Source: Avoscillospira sp045652125
Lineage (GTDB): Bacteria; Bacillota; Clostridia; Oscillospirales; Oscillospiraceae
Assembly (NCBI GenBank): GCA_045652125.1
Contig: JAZRTT010000037.1
Coordinates: 49,097 to 113,096, forward strand
Length of the DNA stretch: 64,000 nt
Reading direction: 5' to 3'
The position numbers and the translations under genes are program-made. Every line of letters starts with the position of its first letter. Position 1 is the stretch's first letter. Below, one piece after another: positions 51,494-60,197 of the stretch. Below the pieces are notes generated by a model. That model worked only from the letters and a program-made list of their open reading frames with translations. It did not search any database and was not told the origin of the DNA.

Positions 51494-52315
51494 ATGAGTT
51501 CCTGTTCCGGCAACTGCTCCTCCTGTGGGGAGTCCTGTTCCGACCGGAAGGCAGAAAGTCTTCTGGCTGAGGCAAATGCCCATTCTAATGTAAAAAAAGT
51601 GATCGCAGTTATGTCCGGCAAAGGCGGTGTTGGCAAAAGTACGGTAACGTCCTTGCTGGCGGCAGCTTTGTCCCGCATGGGGTACAAAACAGCCATTCTG
51701 GATGCCGATATTACCGGCCCGTCTATTCCCAAGGCATTTGGCCTGACGGAGCAGATCGCCGGTACGGAAGACGGGATGATCCCGGCACAGACAAAGGGCG
51801 GTATCAAGGTCATGTCCATTAACCTTTTGCTGCCGGAGCAAACGGATCCGGTTCTTTGGCGCGGCCCTGTGGTGGGCGGTGCAGTAAAGCAGTTCTGGAC
51901 GGATGTATGTTGGGGCGATGTGGACTATATGTTTGTGGATATGCCCCCCGGCACCGGTGACGTAGCACTGACCGTTTTCCAGAGCCTGCCCATTGACGGT
52001 GTGGTCTTGGTAACATCTCCTCAGGATCTGGTTTCCATGATCGTGGAAAAGGCGGTAAAAATGGCACAGATGATGCATGTGCCCATGTATGGCTTTGTGG
52101 AAAATTACAGCTATTTCCGGTGCCCCGACTGCGGCAGGAATCATGCTATTTTCGGCGAGAGTAAGCTGGATGCTGTGGCCCTGATGCATCACCTGCGTGT
52201 TTTGGCACGCCTGCCAATTGATCCGGAAATGGCACGTCTGTTTGATGCAGGCCTCATGGAGCAGGCGGATTTCGAGCCGGTGGCAGCCGCTGCCACTCTG
52301 ATTTCCAAGGCTTGA
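51494..52315 (+). CDS. Mrp/NBP35-family iron-sulfur carrier ATPase
   Basis: This P-loop ATPase (273 residues) is thought to carry [4Fe-4S] clusters to target proteins. An N-terminal cysteine-rich segment, SSCSGNCSSCGESCS, resembles the Nbp35 ferredoxin-like extension. The deviant Walker A is MSGKGGVGKST. DMPPGTGDV and TSPQDLVSMIVEKAVKMA follow. YFRCPDCGRNHAIFG supplies the bridging CxxC. AAGGAGAAAATCTC precedes the ATG. A DUF1858 redox protein gene follows 52 bases later. Confidence 0.92.
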   Translation: MSSCSGNCSSCGESCSDRKAESLLAEANAHSNVKKVIAVMSGKGGVGKSTVTSLLAAALSRMGYKTAILDADITGPSIPKAFGLTEQIAGTEDGMIPAQTKGGIKVMSINLLLPEQTDPVLWRGPVVGGAVKQFWTDVCWGDVDYMFVDMPPGTGDVALTVFQSLPIDGVVLVTSPQDLVSMIVEKAVKMAQMMHVPMYGFVENYSYFRCPDCGRNHAIFGESKLDAVALMHHLRVLARLPIDPEMARLFDAGLMEQADFEPVAAAATLISKA

Positions 52316-52339
52316 TTTTTTGCATAATTTGGGTATAAT
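52312..52339 (+). promoter_or_regulatory. Possible promoter of the DUF1858 gene
   Basis: TTGATT (52312-52317) overlaps the mrp stop and is 16 bases before consensus TATAAT (52334-52339). Confidence 0.5.
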
Positions 52340-52367
52340 AAAAGAAAAACGATTGGAGATTACCAAA

Positions 52368-52592
52368 ATGGTGAGAATCGAAAAAGATACGATCATTGGT
52401 GATGTTTTGGACATCGCACCCCAGACTGCCCCTTTGTTTATGGCAATCGGTATGCACTGTCTGGGCTGCCCTTCTTCCCGCGGTGAAACGGTGGAAGAAG
52501 CCTGCATGGTACACGGTGTGGATTGCGAAGCGTTCCTGAAGCAAGTCAATTATTTCATTGAGGTTTCTGAGCAGAACGAACAGGAGCAGTAA
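52368..52592 (+). CDS. DUF1858 protein (hybrid-cluster-associated redox disulfide domain)
   Basis: This 74-residue protein consists of one DUF1858/ScdA-N-like helical domain. The redox pair is in GMHCLGCPSSRGETVEEACMVHGVD, where CxxC could form a disulfide or bind metal. Such domains occur with hybrid-cluster proteins and with iron-sulfur repair proteins, in line with the Mrp gene upstream. ATG 52368 has GGAG 9 bases upstream; a GTG codon follows it directly. The acidic tail ends in SEQNEQEQ. Confidence 0.85.
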   Translation: MVRIEKDTIIGDVLDIAPQTAPLFMAIGMHCLGCPSSRGETVEEACMVHGVDCEAFLKQVNYFIEVSEQNEQEQ

Positions 52593-52597
52593 TGACC

Positions 52598-52624
52598 AAC
52601 GGGAGGCGGTTTGCCTCCCGTTTT
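52598..52624 (+). terminator. Terminator after the DUF1858 gene
   Basis: AACGGGAGGC pairs with GCCTCCCGTT around GGTTT and is followed by TT, giving a short four-T tract. It may be only partly effective. Confidence 0.65.
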
Positions 52625-52645
52625 GGCTGTGTTAGGAGAGACCTT

Positions 52646-53356
52646 ATGATGAAAATACCCATTTCTAAGCGGCTGCTGTGCTGTGCCGCGCTGGTGCCGC
52701 AAGGGGCCCGGGTGGCAGATATCGGCTGTGATCACGGATACCTGGGGATCTGGCTGCTGAAAGAACAAATCGCCGCATCTGTGGCTGCCTGTGATCTGCG
52801 CCCCCTGCCTTTGGAAAAGGCAAAGGAGAATGCAGCGTTATTTGGAACAGATGACCGAATGACCTTTGCGGTTGCCGACGGGCTGCAGGCGATCACACCG
52901 GGGCAGGTGGATACGGTCATCTGTGCCGGTATGGGCGGAGACTGCATTGCGCACATTCTGGAACAGGCGTGCTGGATTCGGGATCCCGCTTACACCCTGA
53001 TCTTACAGCCGCAGACTTCCGGCAATGATCTGCGGCGTTATTTGGGGGAAAAAGGTTTCTCCATTGAGCGGGAAGAACTGGTGGAGGATAGTGGATTTTT
53101 GTATTTTACTCTGGTGGTGCGGTATGGCGGCGGCAGAGCCCTAAGTCCCGGAGAGCAATATCTTTCCACGCAGCTTCTGCAATGTGGTTCACCGCTGCTG
53201 CCTGCCTATATTGACCGGGTGCTTCGCGCCTTGGAAAGTACTGTGGCAGGAATGAAAAAAAGCAAAGCCCGGCCGAAGCGGCTGGATTATTACCGTCAGG
53301 CACTGGAAGAAGTGAAGGAGATGAAAAAGCAATATGAAGCTGAAAACGGTTCTTGA
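52646..53356 (+). CDS. trmK: tRNA (adenine22-N1)-methyltransferase
   Basis: TrmK (YqfN) methylates A22 in the tRNA D loop. The 236-residue protein has a Rossmann methyltransferase domain with ARVADIGCDHGYLGIWLL and VICAGMGGDCIAHILEQ, then LILQPQTSGNDLRRYL and the C-terminal coiled coil common to the family. Two ATG codons lie at 52646 and 52649 after AGGAGA; I report the first. It overlaps the Nif3 gene by 23 bases, and this pair is widely conserved in Firmicutes. Confidence 0.92.
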   Translation: MMKIPISKRLLCCAALVPQGARVADIGCDHGYLGIWLLKEQIAASVAACDLRPLPLEKAKENAALFGTDDRMTFAVADGLQAITPGQVDTVICAGMGGDCIAHILEQACWIRDPAYTLILQPQTSGNDLRRYLGEKGFSIEREELVEDSGFLYFTLVVRYGGGRALSPGEQYLSTQLLQCGSPLLPAYIDRVLRALESTVAGMKKSKARPKRLDYYRQALEEVKEMKKQYEAENGS

Positions 53357-54122
53357 TTACTTACAGTCGTTGGCTCCCACAACCATGAAATATGAGTGGG
53401 ACAATGTAGGTCTGCTGTGTGGCAGCCGGGATCAGGAGATTCATAAAATTCTGGTGGCACTGGATCCCTTTGAGGATGCCTGCCGGGAAGCGGAAGCCGT
53501 GGGTGCAGATATGATTTTGACCCATCACCCTTTGATTTTCCAGGCACCCAAGAGTATTACGACAGATGATCCTGTTGGGCGGTGTATATTATTTCTGGCA
53601 AAGCACGGGATTGCCGCAGTCAATGCCCATACCAATCTGGATTGTGCACCCGGCGGCGTCAATGATGTGCTGGCAGAAACTTTGGGCTTGCAGGAGGTTC
53701 AGGTGGTGGATCCCCTGGGCCGGGACGACAGCGGCAGACCCTATGGACTTTTGCGGAAAGGTACGCTGCCTGAGATGCCTCTGAATGCTTTTTTGTCTCA
53801 CGTGAAGGAAAAGCTGGGCACTCCGGTCCTGCGATATGTGGACGGAGGCAAACCCGTCCGTCAGGTTGCGGTGGGTGGAGGAGCCTGCGGCGATGAATAC
53901 GGCGCAGCATTGGCTGCCGGATGCGATACAATGGTAACAGCGGATGTAAAATATAATCAGTTTCGCAATGCCTATGATTTGGGGCTGAACCTTATTGATG
54001 CCGGACATTTTTACACTGAAAACCCGGCTATGATTCCGCTGGCGGCCAAATTGCAGGCACAATTTCCTGAAATTGAAGTGGAAATAGCGAAAAAACAGGT
54101 TGATTGCATGAAATTCTATTGA
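53334..54122 (+). CDS. Nif3-like dinuclear metal centre protein
   Basis: This 262-residue member of the NIF3/YqfO family forms ring-shaped hexamers with two metals per subunit. Ligand motifs are ILTHHPLIFQ, NAHTNLDCAPGGVN and, near the C terminus, DAGHFYTENPAM with His and Glu. There is no central CutA-like insertion, so this is the short form. The biochemical role is unsettled; GTP cyclohydrolase activity is often written in annotations without proof. It overlaps trmK. Confidence 0.92.
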   Translation: MKLKTVLDYLQSLAPTTMKYEWDNVGLLCGSRDQEIHKILVALDPFEDACREAEAVGADMILTHHPLIFQAPKSITTDDPVGRCILFLAKHGIAAVNAHTNLDCAPGGVNDVLAETLGLQEVQVVDPLGRDDSGRPYGLLRKGTLPEMPLNAFLSHVKEKLGTPVLRYVDGGKPVRQVAVGGGACGDEYGAALAAGCDTMVTADVKYNQFRNAYDLGLNLIDAGHFYTENPAMIPLAAKLQAQFPEIEVEIAKKQVDCMKFY

Positions 54123-54185
54123 ATTGCAGCCGCTTATGTGCTAGAATAACCAAAGAAATTTTACACCGAGAAGGGAAGAAAATAT

Positions 54186-54920
54186 ATGTCCGGACATTCC
54201 AAATGGCATAACATTCAGAAAACCAAGGGCGCACAGGATGCCAAACGTTCTGCCATATTCACGAAAATCGCAAAGGAAATGATCGTGGCGGTCAAAGAAG
54301 GCGGCTCTGCCGACCCCAACAACAACTCCCGTCTGGCAACGGTCATTGTCAAGGCCAAAGCTGCCAATATGCCCAACGACAATATCAAGCGTACATTGGA
54401 TAAGGCTGCAGGTTCCGGTTCCGGAGATAACTATGAAGCCATCACTTATGAAGGCTACGGGCCCAGCGGTGTTGCCGTGATCGTGGAGACCATGACCGAT
54501 TCCCGTAACCGTACCGCTTCCAATATGCGTCATTACTTTGACAAGTACGGCAAAGGTTTGGGTGCCTCCGGTTGTGTGGCATGGAGTTTTGACCGTAAGG
54601 GTGTTTTGGTGATCGACAACGAGGATGAGGACTACGAGGAAGACAAGGTCATGGAAGATGCACTGGAGGCCGGTGCTGCTGACTTTGAAGCGGAAGAAAC
54701 CGTATTTACCATCTATACCGAGCCAGACGACTTCAATGACGTGACCAAGGAATTGGAAGCCAAGGGATACAAGTTCGCTTCCGCTCAGATTGAAATGGTC
54801 CCCCAGAATTATCAGAAGTTGGACAATGCCGATGACATCAAGAATATGGAAAAGATGATCGATATTATGGAAGATGATGATGATGTGCAGAACATCTGGC
54901 ATAACTGGGATCAGGAATGA
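54186..54920 (+). CDS. YebC/PmpR family protein
   Basis: This 244-residue protein begins with the invariant MSGHSKWHNIQKTKGAQDAKR and continues with the three-domain YebC fold (DNIKRTLDKAAG, YEGYGPSGVAV, NRTASNMRHYFDKYGKGLG). Family members have been described as transcription regulators, and more recently as factors that help ribosomes at proline stretches. The C terminus is unusually acidic (MEDDDDVQNIWHNWDQE). AGGGAAG precedes the ATG. Confidence 0.93.
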   Translation: MSGHSKWHNIQKTKGAQDAKRSAIFTKIAKEMIVAVKEGGSADPNNNSRLATVIVKAKAANMPNDNIKRTLDKAAGSGSGDNYEAITYEGYGPSGVAVIVETMTDSRNRTASNMRHYFDKYGKGLGASGCVAWSFDRKGVLVIDNEDEDYEEDKVMEDALEAGAADFEAEETVFTIYTEPDDFNDVTKELEAKGYKFASAQIEMVPQNYQKLDNADDIKNMEKMIDIMEDDDDVQNIWHNWDQE

Positions 54921-54922
54921 TA

Positions 54923-54949
54923 AAAAGGCACCCGAACCGGGTGCCTTTT
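54923..54949 (+). terminator. Terminator after the YebC gene
   Basis: AAAAGGCACCCG (54923-54934) pairs with CGGGTGCCTTTT (54938-54949). The next CDS begins 24 bases later, so part of the transcripts may read through. Confidence 0.8.
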
Positions 54950-54972
54950 CTGCAGGAGAGGCAGGGAACGCC

Positions 54973-55827
54973 ATGTTGGGAGATTGCCATATTCATATGA
55001 TACTGGATGGTGTGTATTATCGTGCTGCCATCGATCATCAAAAACTGCAGCCGGATGAGGAATTGATTGGAAAACGGCTTGCGGATTATGCGTCCCGGGG
55101 GATTACTTACCTGCGTGACGGGGGAGATGCATGGGGAGTTGGTCTGCTGGCATCACAGATGGCAGGGGACTACGGCATCGTCTACCGTACGCCTGTGTTT
55201 AATATCTGCAGGAAAAACCACTACGGTTGTTTTCTTGGACGTGGATTTTCTGATTTTTCCGAATACCGGGCCTTGGTGAAAGAAGTAAAAGACAGGGGCG
55301 GTCACTTTATTAAGATCATGGTTTCGGGTATCATGGATTTCAATTGCTTCGGTGCCATTACGGATAGACCCTGTTCTTTTGAATTGTGCCGCGACATGGT
55401 CCATTATGCCCATGATCTGGGATTTGCGGTCATGGCTCATGCCAATGGCACAGAGGCGGTGACCAATGCTTTACGGGCAGGAGTGGACAGCGTGGAACAC
55501 GGTGCCTATCTGGATCAGCCGACCTTGCAAATGCTGGCACAGAGTGATGCAGTTTGGGTCCCTACGCTTGCACCGACTGCGAACCTTCGCGGAATGGGTC
55601 GATTCCCGGATGCGGTATTGGAACCGCTGCTGCGATTGCAGCAGGAAAATATCTCTTATGCAGCCCGTCTTGGCGCAAAGATCGCGTTGGGAACGGATGC
55701 CGGAGCCTATGGTGTGTATCATGGGCAGTCGGTGCAGGAGGAGTATGAGCTGCTGCACCGCTGCCTTGGAGGGCAGACCGATGCCATTTTGATGACCGGA
55801 GAACAGGAAATACGAAAAAGGTTCTAA
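54973..55827 (+). CDS. Metal-dependent amidohydrolase
   Basis: This 284-residue protein of the amidohydrolase superfamily keeps the full ligand set. It has HIH in LGDCHIHM, a candidate carboxylated Lys in GGHFIKIMVSG, His in VMAHANG and SVEHGAYL, and Asp in LGTDAG. These match the imidazolonepropionase/prolidase-like branch. The total length is short because the usual N-terminal beta-sandwich half is nearly absent; HIH is at residues 6-8. The substrate is unknown. The ATG at 54973 has GCAGGG 6 bases upstream. Confidence 0.85.
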   Translation: MLGDCHIHMILDGVYYRAAIDHQKLQPDEELIGKRLADYASRGITYLRDGGDAWGVGLLASQMAGDYGIVYRTPVFNICRKNHYGCFLGRGFSDFSEYRALVKEVKDRGGHFIKIMVSGIMDFNCFGAITDRPCSFELCRDMVHYAHDLGFAVMAHANGTEAVTNALRAGVDSVEHGAYLDQPTLQMLAQSDAVWVPTLAPTANLRGMGRFPDAVLEPLLRLQQENISYAARLGAKIALGTDAGAYGVYHGQSVQEEYELLHRCLGGQTDAILMTGEQEIRKRF

Positions 55828-55829
55828 AA

Positions 55830-55868
55830 AACGCCGCTGCACAAAAAAGTGCAGCGGCGTTATTATTA
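55830..55868. terminator. Bidirectional terminator
   Basis: AACGCCGCTGCAC (55830-55842) pairs with GTGCAGCGGCGTT (55849-55861) around six A residues and is followed by TATTATTA. It lies between the convergent amidohydrolase and CofE-like genes. Confidence 0.85.
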
Positions 55869-55873
55869 TGCAA

Positions 55874-57067
55874 TCATTCGGCGGTGTAGTTGTCAAAATA
55901 ACCCTGAATGAGAATGATGGGAGTGCCCTTGTCACCGGAGCCGGAAGTCAGATCACACAAAGAGCCGATGAGGTCGGTCAACTGCCGGGGCGTCGTCCCC
56001 TGAGAGGCCATATTGCCCACAAGATTACCGTCTTTGGTTTTAATGGAATTGGAAATGGCTTCCTTCAATTCTTCGCCGGAAAGGTCGGCAAAGTCGTTGT
56101 CTGCCAAATACTTCAGCTTCAATTCGTTTGGTGTGCCGATGAGACCGTCAGTAAAGGCAGGGGAGACGACAGGGTCAGCCAACTCCCAGATCTTGCCTTG
56201 AGGATCCTTAAATGCACCGTCACCATAGACCATAACTTCCACTAACTTCCCGGTCTGCTTCAAAAGTTTGGACTGGATCTCCACGACCAGATCTTTGCAC
56301 TCATTGGGGAAGAGTTTGATTTTGTCTTCTGTGGACTTGTTGGAGCCCAAAAGACCATACTTGCTGTTATAGCCGCTGCCGTTTACAGAAGTAGTGAGCA
56401 AATCATCCAGACCGCAGACCACTTTGGCTCCGTTTTCCCGCAGAATGCGCTTGGTACGGGCCCGGGTGTGAATATCACAGTTGATGATGCAGTTGGTGTA
56501 GTTCAAGATCGTTTTGGGGTGATTGGCAAAAACCACCTCCACTTCGGCACCGGCATCGCGAATAATCTGAGAATAATAATCGATATAGTCCACCCCGGTG
56601 AATTCGTGGACATTATTGCCGAATAACTGGCGGTATTTTTCCAGAGAAAGCACGTCGGAATAGGGATTGATGCCTGCTTCATCCAACTGATCGAAAGTCA
56701 GAAGGGCATTGCCCACTTCATCGCTGGGATAGCTGAGCATCAGTATGACCTTTTTACAGCCCATGGCGATGCCCTTGAGGTTAATGGCAAAGCGATTTCG
56801 GGACAAAATGGGGAAAATGACGCCAACGGTTTCACCGCCCAGCTTCGCCTTTACATCAGCGGCGATTTGCTCAACTGAGGCGTAATTACCCTGTGCCCGG
56901 GCCACGATAGATTCTGTGATACCGATGACATCCCGGTTGCGCAGAGAAAACCCTTCTGATTCTGCGGCGTTCAAAACGCTCTCAACCACGATATCCACAA
57001 GGTTATCGCCCTCGCGTATAATGGGGCAGCGGACACCTCTGGAAACCGTGCCGATTCTTCTTTCCAT
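55874..57067 (-). CDS. CofE-like coenzyme F420-0:L-glutamate ligase family protein
   Basis: This 397-residue protein belongs to a clostridial group whose N-terminal half resembles CofE, which adds glutamate to F420-0. Signatures are VSRGVRCPIIREGD, ITESIVARAQGNYASVEQIA, VIFPILSRNRFAINLKGIA, GLLGSNKSTEDKIKLFP and GTTPRQLTDLIGSLCDLTSGSGDKGTP. It is longer than archaeal CofE (about 250 residues). No other F420 gene is in the window and most Clostridia do not make F420, so the real substrate is probably different. GGAG precedes the ATG. Confidence 0.8.
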   Translation of the reverse strand: MERRIGTVSRGVRCPIIREGDNLVDIVVESVLNAAESEGFSLRNRDVIGITESIVARAQGNYASVEQIAADVKAKLGGETVGVIFPILSRNRFAINLKGIAMGCKKVILMLSYPSDEVGNALLTFDQLDEAGINPYSDVLSLEKYRQLFGNNVHEFTGVDYIDYYSQIIRDAGAEVEVVFANHPKTILNYTNCIINCDIHTRARTKRILRENGAKVVCGLDDLLTTSVNGSGYNSKYGLLGSNKSTEDKIKLFPNECKDLVVEIQSKLLKQTGKLVEVMVYGDGAFKDPQGKIWELADPVVSPAFTDGLIGTPNELKLKYLADNDFADLSGEELKEAISNSIKTKDGNLVGNMASQGTTPRQLTDLIGSLCDLTSGSGDKGTPIILIQGYFDNYTAE

Positions 57068-57102
57068 AGTAACATCTCCATTGGTAGTAAATTTACGAAG
57101 TA

Positions 57103-57132
57103 ATTATACTGCATAAAAGGGGGTTTGAGCAA
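57103..57132 (-). promoter_or_regulatory. Promoter of the CofE-like gene
   Basis: On the minus strand TTGCTC (57132-57127) and TATAAT (57108-57103) have an 18-base spacer. Confidence 0.6.
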
Positions 57133-57221
57133 GTGATTTATTGGATCAGGAAGAAAAAACATAAAATTTTGTAAAAAATACCAGTTGCGGGGCGTTGGCA
57201 GAATATCGGTTGTGCGATTTG

Positions 57222-57250
57222 TTGCAAACTGCCGGAAAATGTGCTAGAGT
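57222..57250 (+). promoter_or_regulatory. trkA promoter
   Basis: TTGCAA (57222-57227) and TAGAGT (57245-57250) have a 17-base spacer, 30 bases upstream of the ATG. Confidence 0.6.
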
Positions 57251-57280
57251 AAGGAAAATACTGAACAATGAGAGGCTTAT

Positions 57281-58648
57281 ATGAAGATCATTATCATTGG
57301 AGACGGAAAAATCGGCAGTGTTTTGGCTGAGCAGTTGTCTCTGGAATCTCACGAGGTAACGTTGATTGACCGCCGCACCTATCCATTGAATCGATCCAAT
57401 CAGGATTTAGATATTATGGTGGTGGAGGGAGATGGCAGTTCCCATTTGGTGCAGAAAGCAGCAGGTGCAGAGCGTGCAGATTTGGTCATTGCCTGTACAG
57501 GTGCAGATGAACTGAATCTGCTTTGCTGCCTGATTGCAAAGAAACTGGGAACCAAACACACCATTGCCCGTGTGCGAAATCCCAAATATGTAGACGAACT
57601 GACCCTTATCAAAGATGATTTGGGCCTTAGTATGTCCATCAATCCGGAGCGGCAGTGTGCTTTGGAAATGGCACGGGTTCTGCGGTTTCCGTCGGCCATC
57701 AAGGTGGATACGTTTGCCAAGGGACAGGTGGAAATTCTGAAATTCAATGTTGCCGCCGATTCTCCTCTGAATGGGCTGGCCTTGATGGAGATGGAGAAAT
57801 TCAAGGCAAAAGTCCTGATCTGTGCGGTGGAGCGGGGAGAACAGGATGTCTATATTCCTTCGGGCGAATTCCGGCTGCAGGCCGGTGACAGAATATCCAT
57901 TGTGGCAAATCCTCGGGAAGCATTGCGCTTTTTTCGGCAAATTGGTGTGGCCAGAACCAAAGTGCGTCAGACAATGATCATCGGCGGCGGGCATATGGGA
58001 TATTATTTGGCCAAGTGTCTGTTGGAGGCCGGCATGGATGTGAAGGTCATCGAGGCAGACAATGCCCGCTGCGAAGAACTTAGTGAGCTTTTACCCGGCG
58101 CATCCATTATTCAGGGTGACGGTACGGATCACAAGCTGCTTTTGGAAGAAGGGCTGGCACACATGGATGCCGTGGCTGCCATGACCGGAATCGATGAAGA
58201 AAACATTCTGCTGGCCCTTTATGCCGATCAGACTACCAAGGCAAAGGTGATCACCAAAGTCAACCGGGATTCCTATGAAGGCATTGTAGAGCATCTTGAC
58301 CTTGGTTCGGTGTTCTTTCCCCGCAGAATCTGTGCCGATCATGTTGTACGATATGTTCGTGCCATGGAGGCTTCCGATGCCTATGCCAGCATGGAGACGC
58401 TCTGCAAAATTGCCAACGGCAAGGCAGAGGCCATGGAATTCCGGGTAACGGCTGCATCATGGTTCTGCGGCATTCCTCTGCAGGAGTTGATGCTGAAGGA
58501 CAGTCTGCTGGTAGGGTGTATTTCCAGAAACGGACAGACGATCACACCACGGGGCAGCGATACCATAGAGGTGGGTGACAGCGTTATTGTTGTGACGACC
58601 CACGGAGGGCTGCAGTCGCTGGATGATATTTTCTCTGCAAAGAAGTAA
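57281..58648 (+). CDS. trkA: Trk potassium uptake regulatory subunit TrkA
   Basis: This cytoplasmic gating subunit (455 residues) has two tandem units of NAD-binding TrkA-N and TrkA-C domains. The first Rossmann motif is IIGDGKIGSVLA at residue 4 onward, and the second is IIGGGHMGYYLA near residue 230. Acidic residues that hold the ribose follow each. It regulates the membrane subunit TrkH, encoded 12 bases downstream. GAGG precedes the ATG. Confidence 0.95.
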   Translation: MKIIIIGDGKIGSVLAEQLSLESHEVTLIDRRTYPLNRSNQDLDIMVVEGDGSSHLVQKAAGAERADLVIACTGADELNLLCCLIAKKLGTKHTIARVRNPKYVDELTLIKDDLGLSMSINPERQCALEMARVLRFPSAIKVDTFAKGQVEILKFNVAADSPLNGLALMEMEKFKAKVLICAVERGEQDVYIPSGEFRLQAGDRISIVANPREALRFFRQIGVARTKVRQTMIIGGGHMGYYLAKCLLEAGMDVKVIEADNARCEELSELLPGASIIQGDGTDHKLLLEEGLAHMDAVAAMTGIDEENILLALYADQTTKAKVITKVNRDSYEGIVEHLDLGSVFFPRRICADHVVRYVRAMEASDAYASMETLCKIANGKAEAMEFRVTAASWFCGIPLQELMLKDSLLVGCISRNGQTITPRGSDTIEVGDSVIVVTTHGGLQSLDDIFSAKK

Positions 58649-58660
58649 TGGGGTGCAGCT

Positions 58661-60103
58661 ATGAATTATCGTATGATCGCCTACCTGTTGGGTAATATTA
58701 TCCTCATTCTGGCGGCATTTATGATCCCGCCTGTGATTGTTGCGCTTATTTATGCAGAGCCTTCCGGCCGATGGTTTTTGTTTACAATACTGGGTGCTGC
58801 CGTTTTGGGGTTTGCTCTGTCGAGACTGCGGCCCCGAAACAGGACGATCTATGCAAAAGAAGGATTTGTCGTCACAGCCCTGACATGGATTATAATATCC
58901 CTGATCGGTGCCGTCCCCTTCACGCTGTCCGGGCAGATTCCCAACTATCTGGATGCGGTTTTTGAGGTGGTTTCCGGTTTTACCACAACCGGATCCAGTA
59001 TATTAACGGATATAGAAGCGCTGGACCACTGTATGGCTTTCTGGAGAAGCTTCACTCATTGGCTGGGGGGCATGGGGATTCTGGTTTTCATGCTGGCGGT
59101 GGTCAATTTAGGCGGAGGGCAGTCCAACCATTTGCTTCGGGCAGAAAGTCCCGGGCCTACGGTGGAGAAGGTCATGCCAAATATGCGAAAATCTTCGGCA
59201 GCTCTTTATGGCATTTATATCTTTTTAACTGTCACCCTGGTGCTTCTGCTGGTTGCCGGCGGCATGCCTTTGTTTGACAGTCTGTGTCATGCTTTTGGTA
59301 CTGCAGGCACCGGCGGATTTGGCGTAAAATCAGCTTCAATTGGATATTACGACAGCTATTATCTTCAAACGGTTATCGGCATATTTATGGTGCTGTTCGG
59401 CATCAACTTCAACGTCTATTTTTTCCTGTATATGCGGAAGTTCAAAACCGCAATGCGGAATACGGAAGTCTGGACCTATCTGGGGATCATAACTGTCAGC
59501 ACGCTGGTCATCGGGCTGAATGTAATGCCGATGTTCCATGGGATCCGTGATGCATTTCATCATTCGTTTTTCTCTGTTGCTTCTGTGATCACTACTACAG
59601 GTTTTGTCACAGTGGACTTTAATCAGTGGCCGGAGCTGAGCCGGATCATACTGGTTTTGCTTATGATTATAGGAGCCTGTGCCTCTTCTACCGGCGGCGG
59701 CATTAAGGTATCCAGAGTTGTCATCATGGCGAAAGCGGCGGCCTATGAGGTTCGGAAACTGGTGCATCCCCGCAGCATCAGGGTACTGACCATGGACGGC
59801 AGACAGATCAGCCGTGAGACGGTTCGGGGCGTATATGGATATTTAACGGTCTATACAGCGATCACTGTAATTTCCATTTTGTTGGTGTCTTTGGATAATC
59901 ATGATTTTGTCACCACCGTTACGGCGGTGGAGGCGACCATCAATAATATCGGCCCCGGTCTGGGAAGGGTAGGTCCGGTGGGGAATTTTGCATTTTTTTC
60001 CCCACTGTCCAAAATTGTTTTGGCAGCGGATATGCTGTTTGGGCGGCTGGAATTATTCCCCATGCTGATTTTGATGATGCCTTCCACCTGGAGGAAAAAC
60101 TAG
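58661..60103 (+). CDS. trkH: Trk potassium uptake membrane subunit TrkH
   Basis: This 480-residue potassium channel-like transporter has about ten hydrophobic segments. The selectivity-filter loops appear as GFTTTGSS, GTGGFG, VITTTGFVTVD and NIGPGLG, one per pore repeat. WRSFTHWLGGMGILVFMLAV and the CASSTGGGIKVSR loop are typical of TrkH/KtrB relatives. It forms an operon with trkA that ends at a strong terminator. Confidence 0.95.
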   Translation: MNYRMIAYLLGNIILILAAFMIPPVIVALIYAEPSGRWFLFTILGAAVLGFALSRLRPRNRTIYAKEGFVVTALTWIIISLIGAVPFTLSGQIPNYLDAVFEVVSGFTTTGSSILTDIEALDHCMAFWRSFTHWLGGMGILVFMLAVVNLGGGQSNHLLRAESPGPTVEKVMPNMRKSSAALYGIYIFLTVTLVLLLVAGGMPLFDSLCHAFGTAGTGGFGVKSASIGYYDSYYLQTVIGIFMVLFGINFNVYFFLYMRKFKTAMRNTEVWTYLGIITVSTLVIGLNVMPMFHGIRDAFHHSFFSVASVITTTGFVTVDFNQWPELSRIILVLLMIIGACASSTGGGIKVSRVVIMAKAAAYEVRKLVHPRSIRVLTMDGRQISRETVRGVYGYLTVYTAITVISILLVSLDNHDFVTTVTAVEATINNIGPGLGRVGPVGNFAFFSPLSKIVLAADMLFGRLELFPMLILMMPSTWRKN

Positions 60104-60105
60104 AA

Positions 60106-60138
60106 AAAAACTCCGACTCGTCTGAGTCGGAGTTTTTA
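60106..60138. terminator. Terminator after trkH
   Basis: AAAAACTCCGACTC (60106-60119) pairs perfectly with GAGTCGGAGTTTTT (60124-60137) around GTCT. It can act in both directions; the sensor kinase gene ends 60 bases beyond on the other strand. Confidence 0.9.
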
Positions 60139-60197
60139 GTATATCGAAAGATTTTTTTGCTACACGTTGGAAGGTTTCTGTCAGCTGTGCGGAGCTT

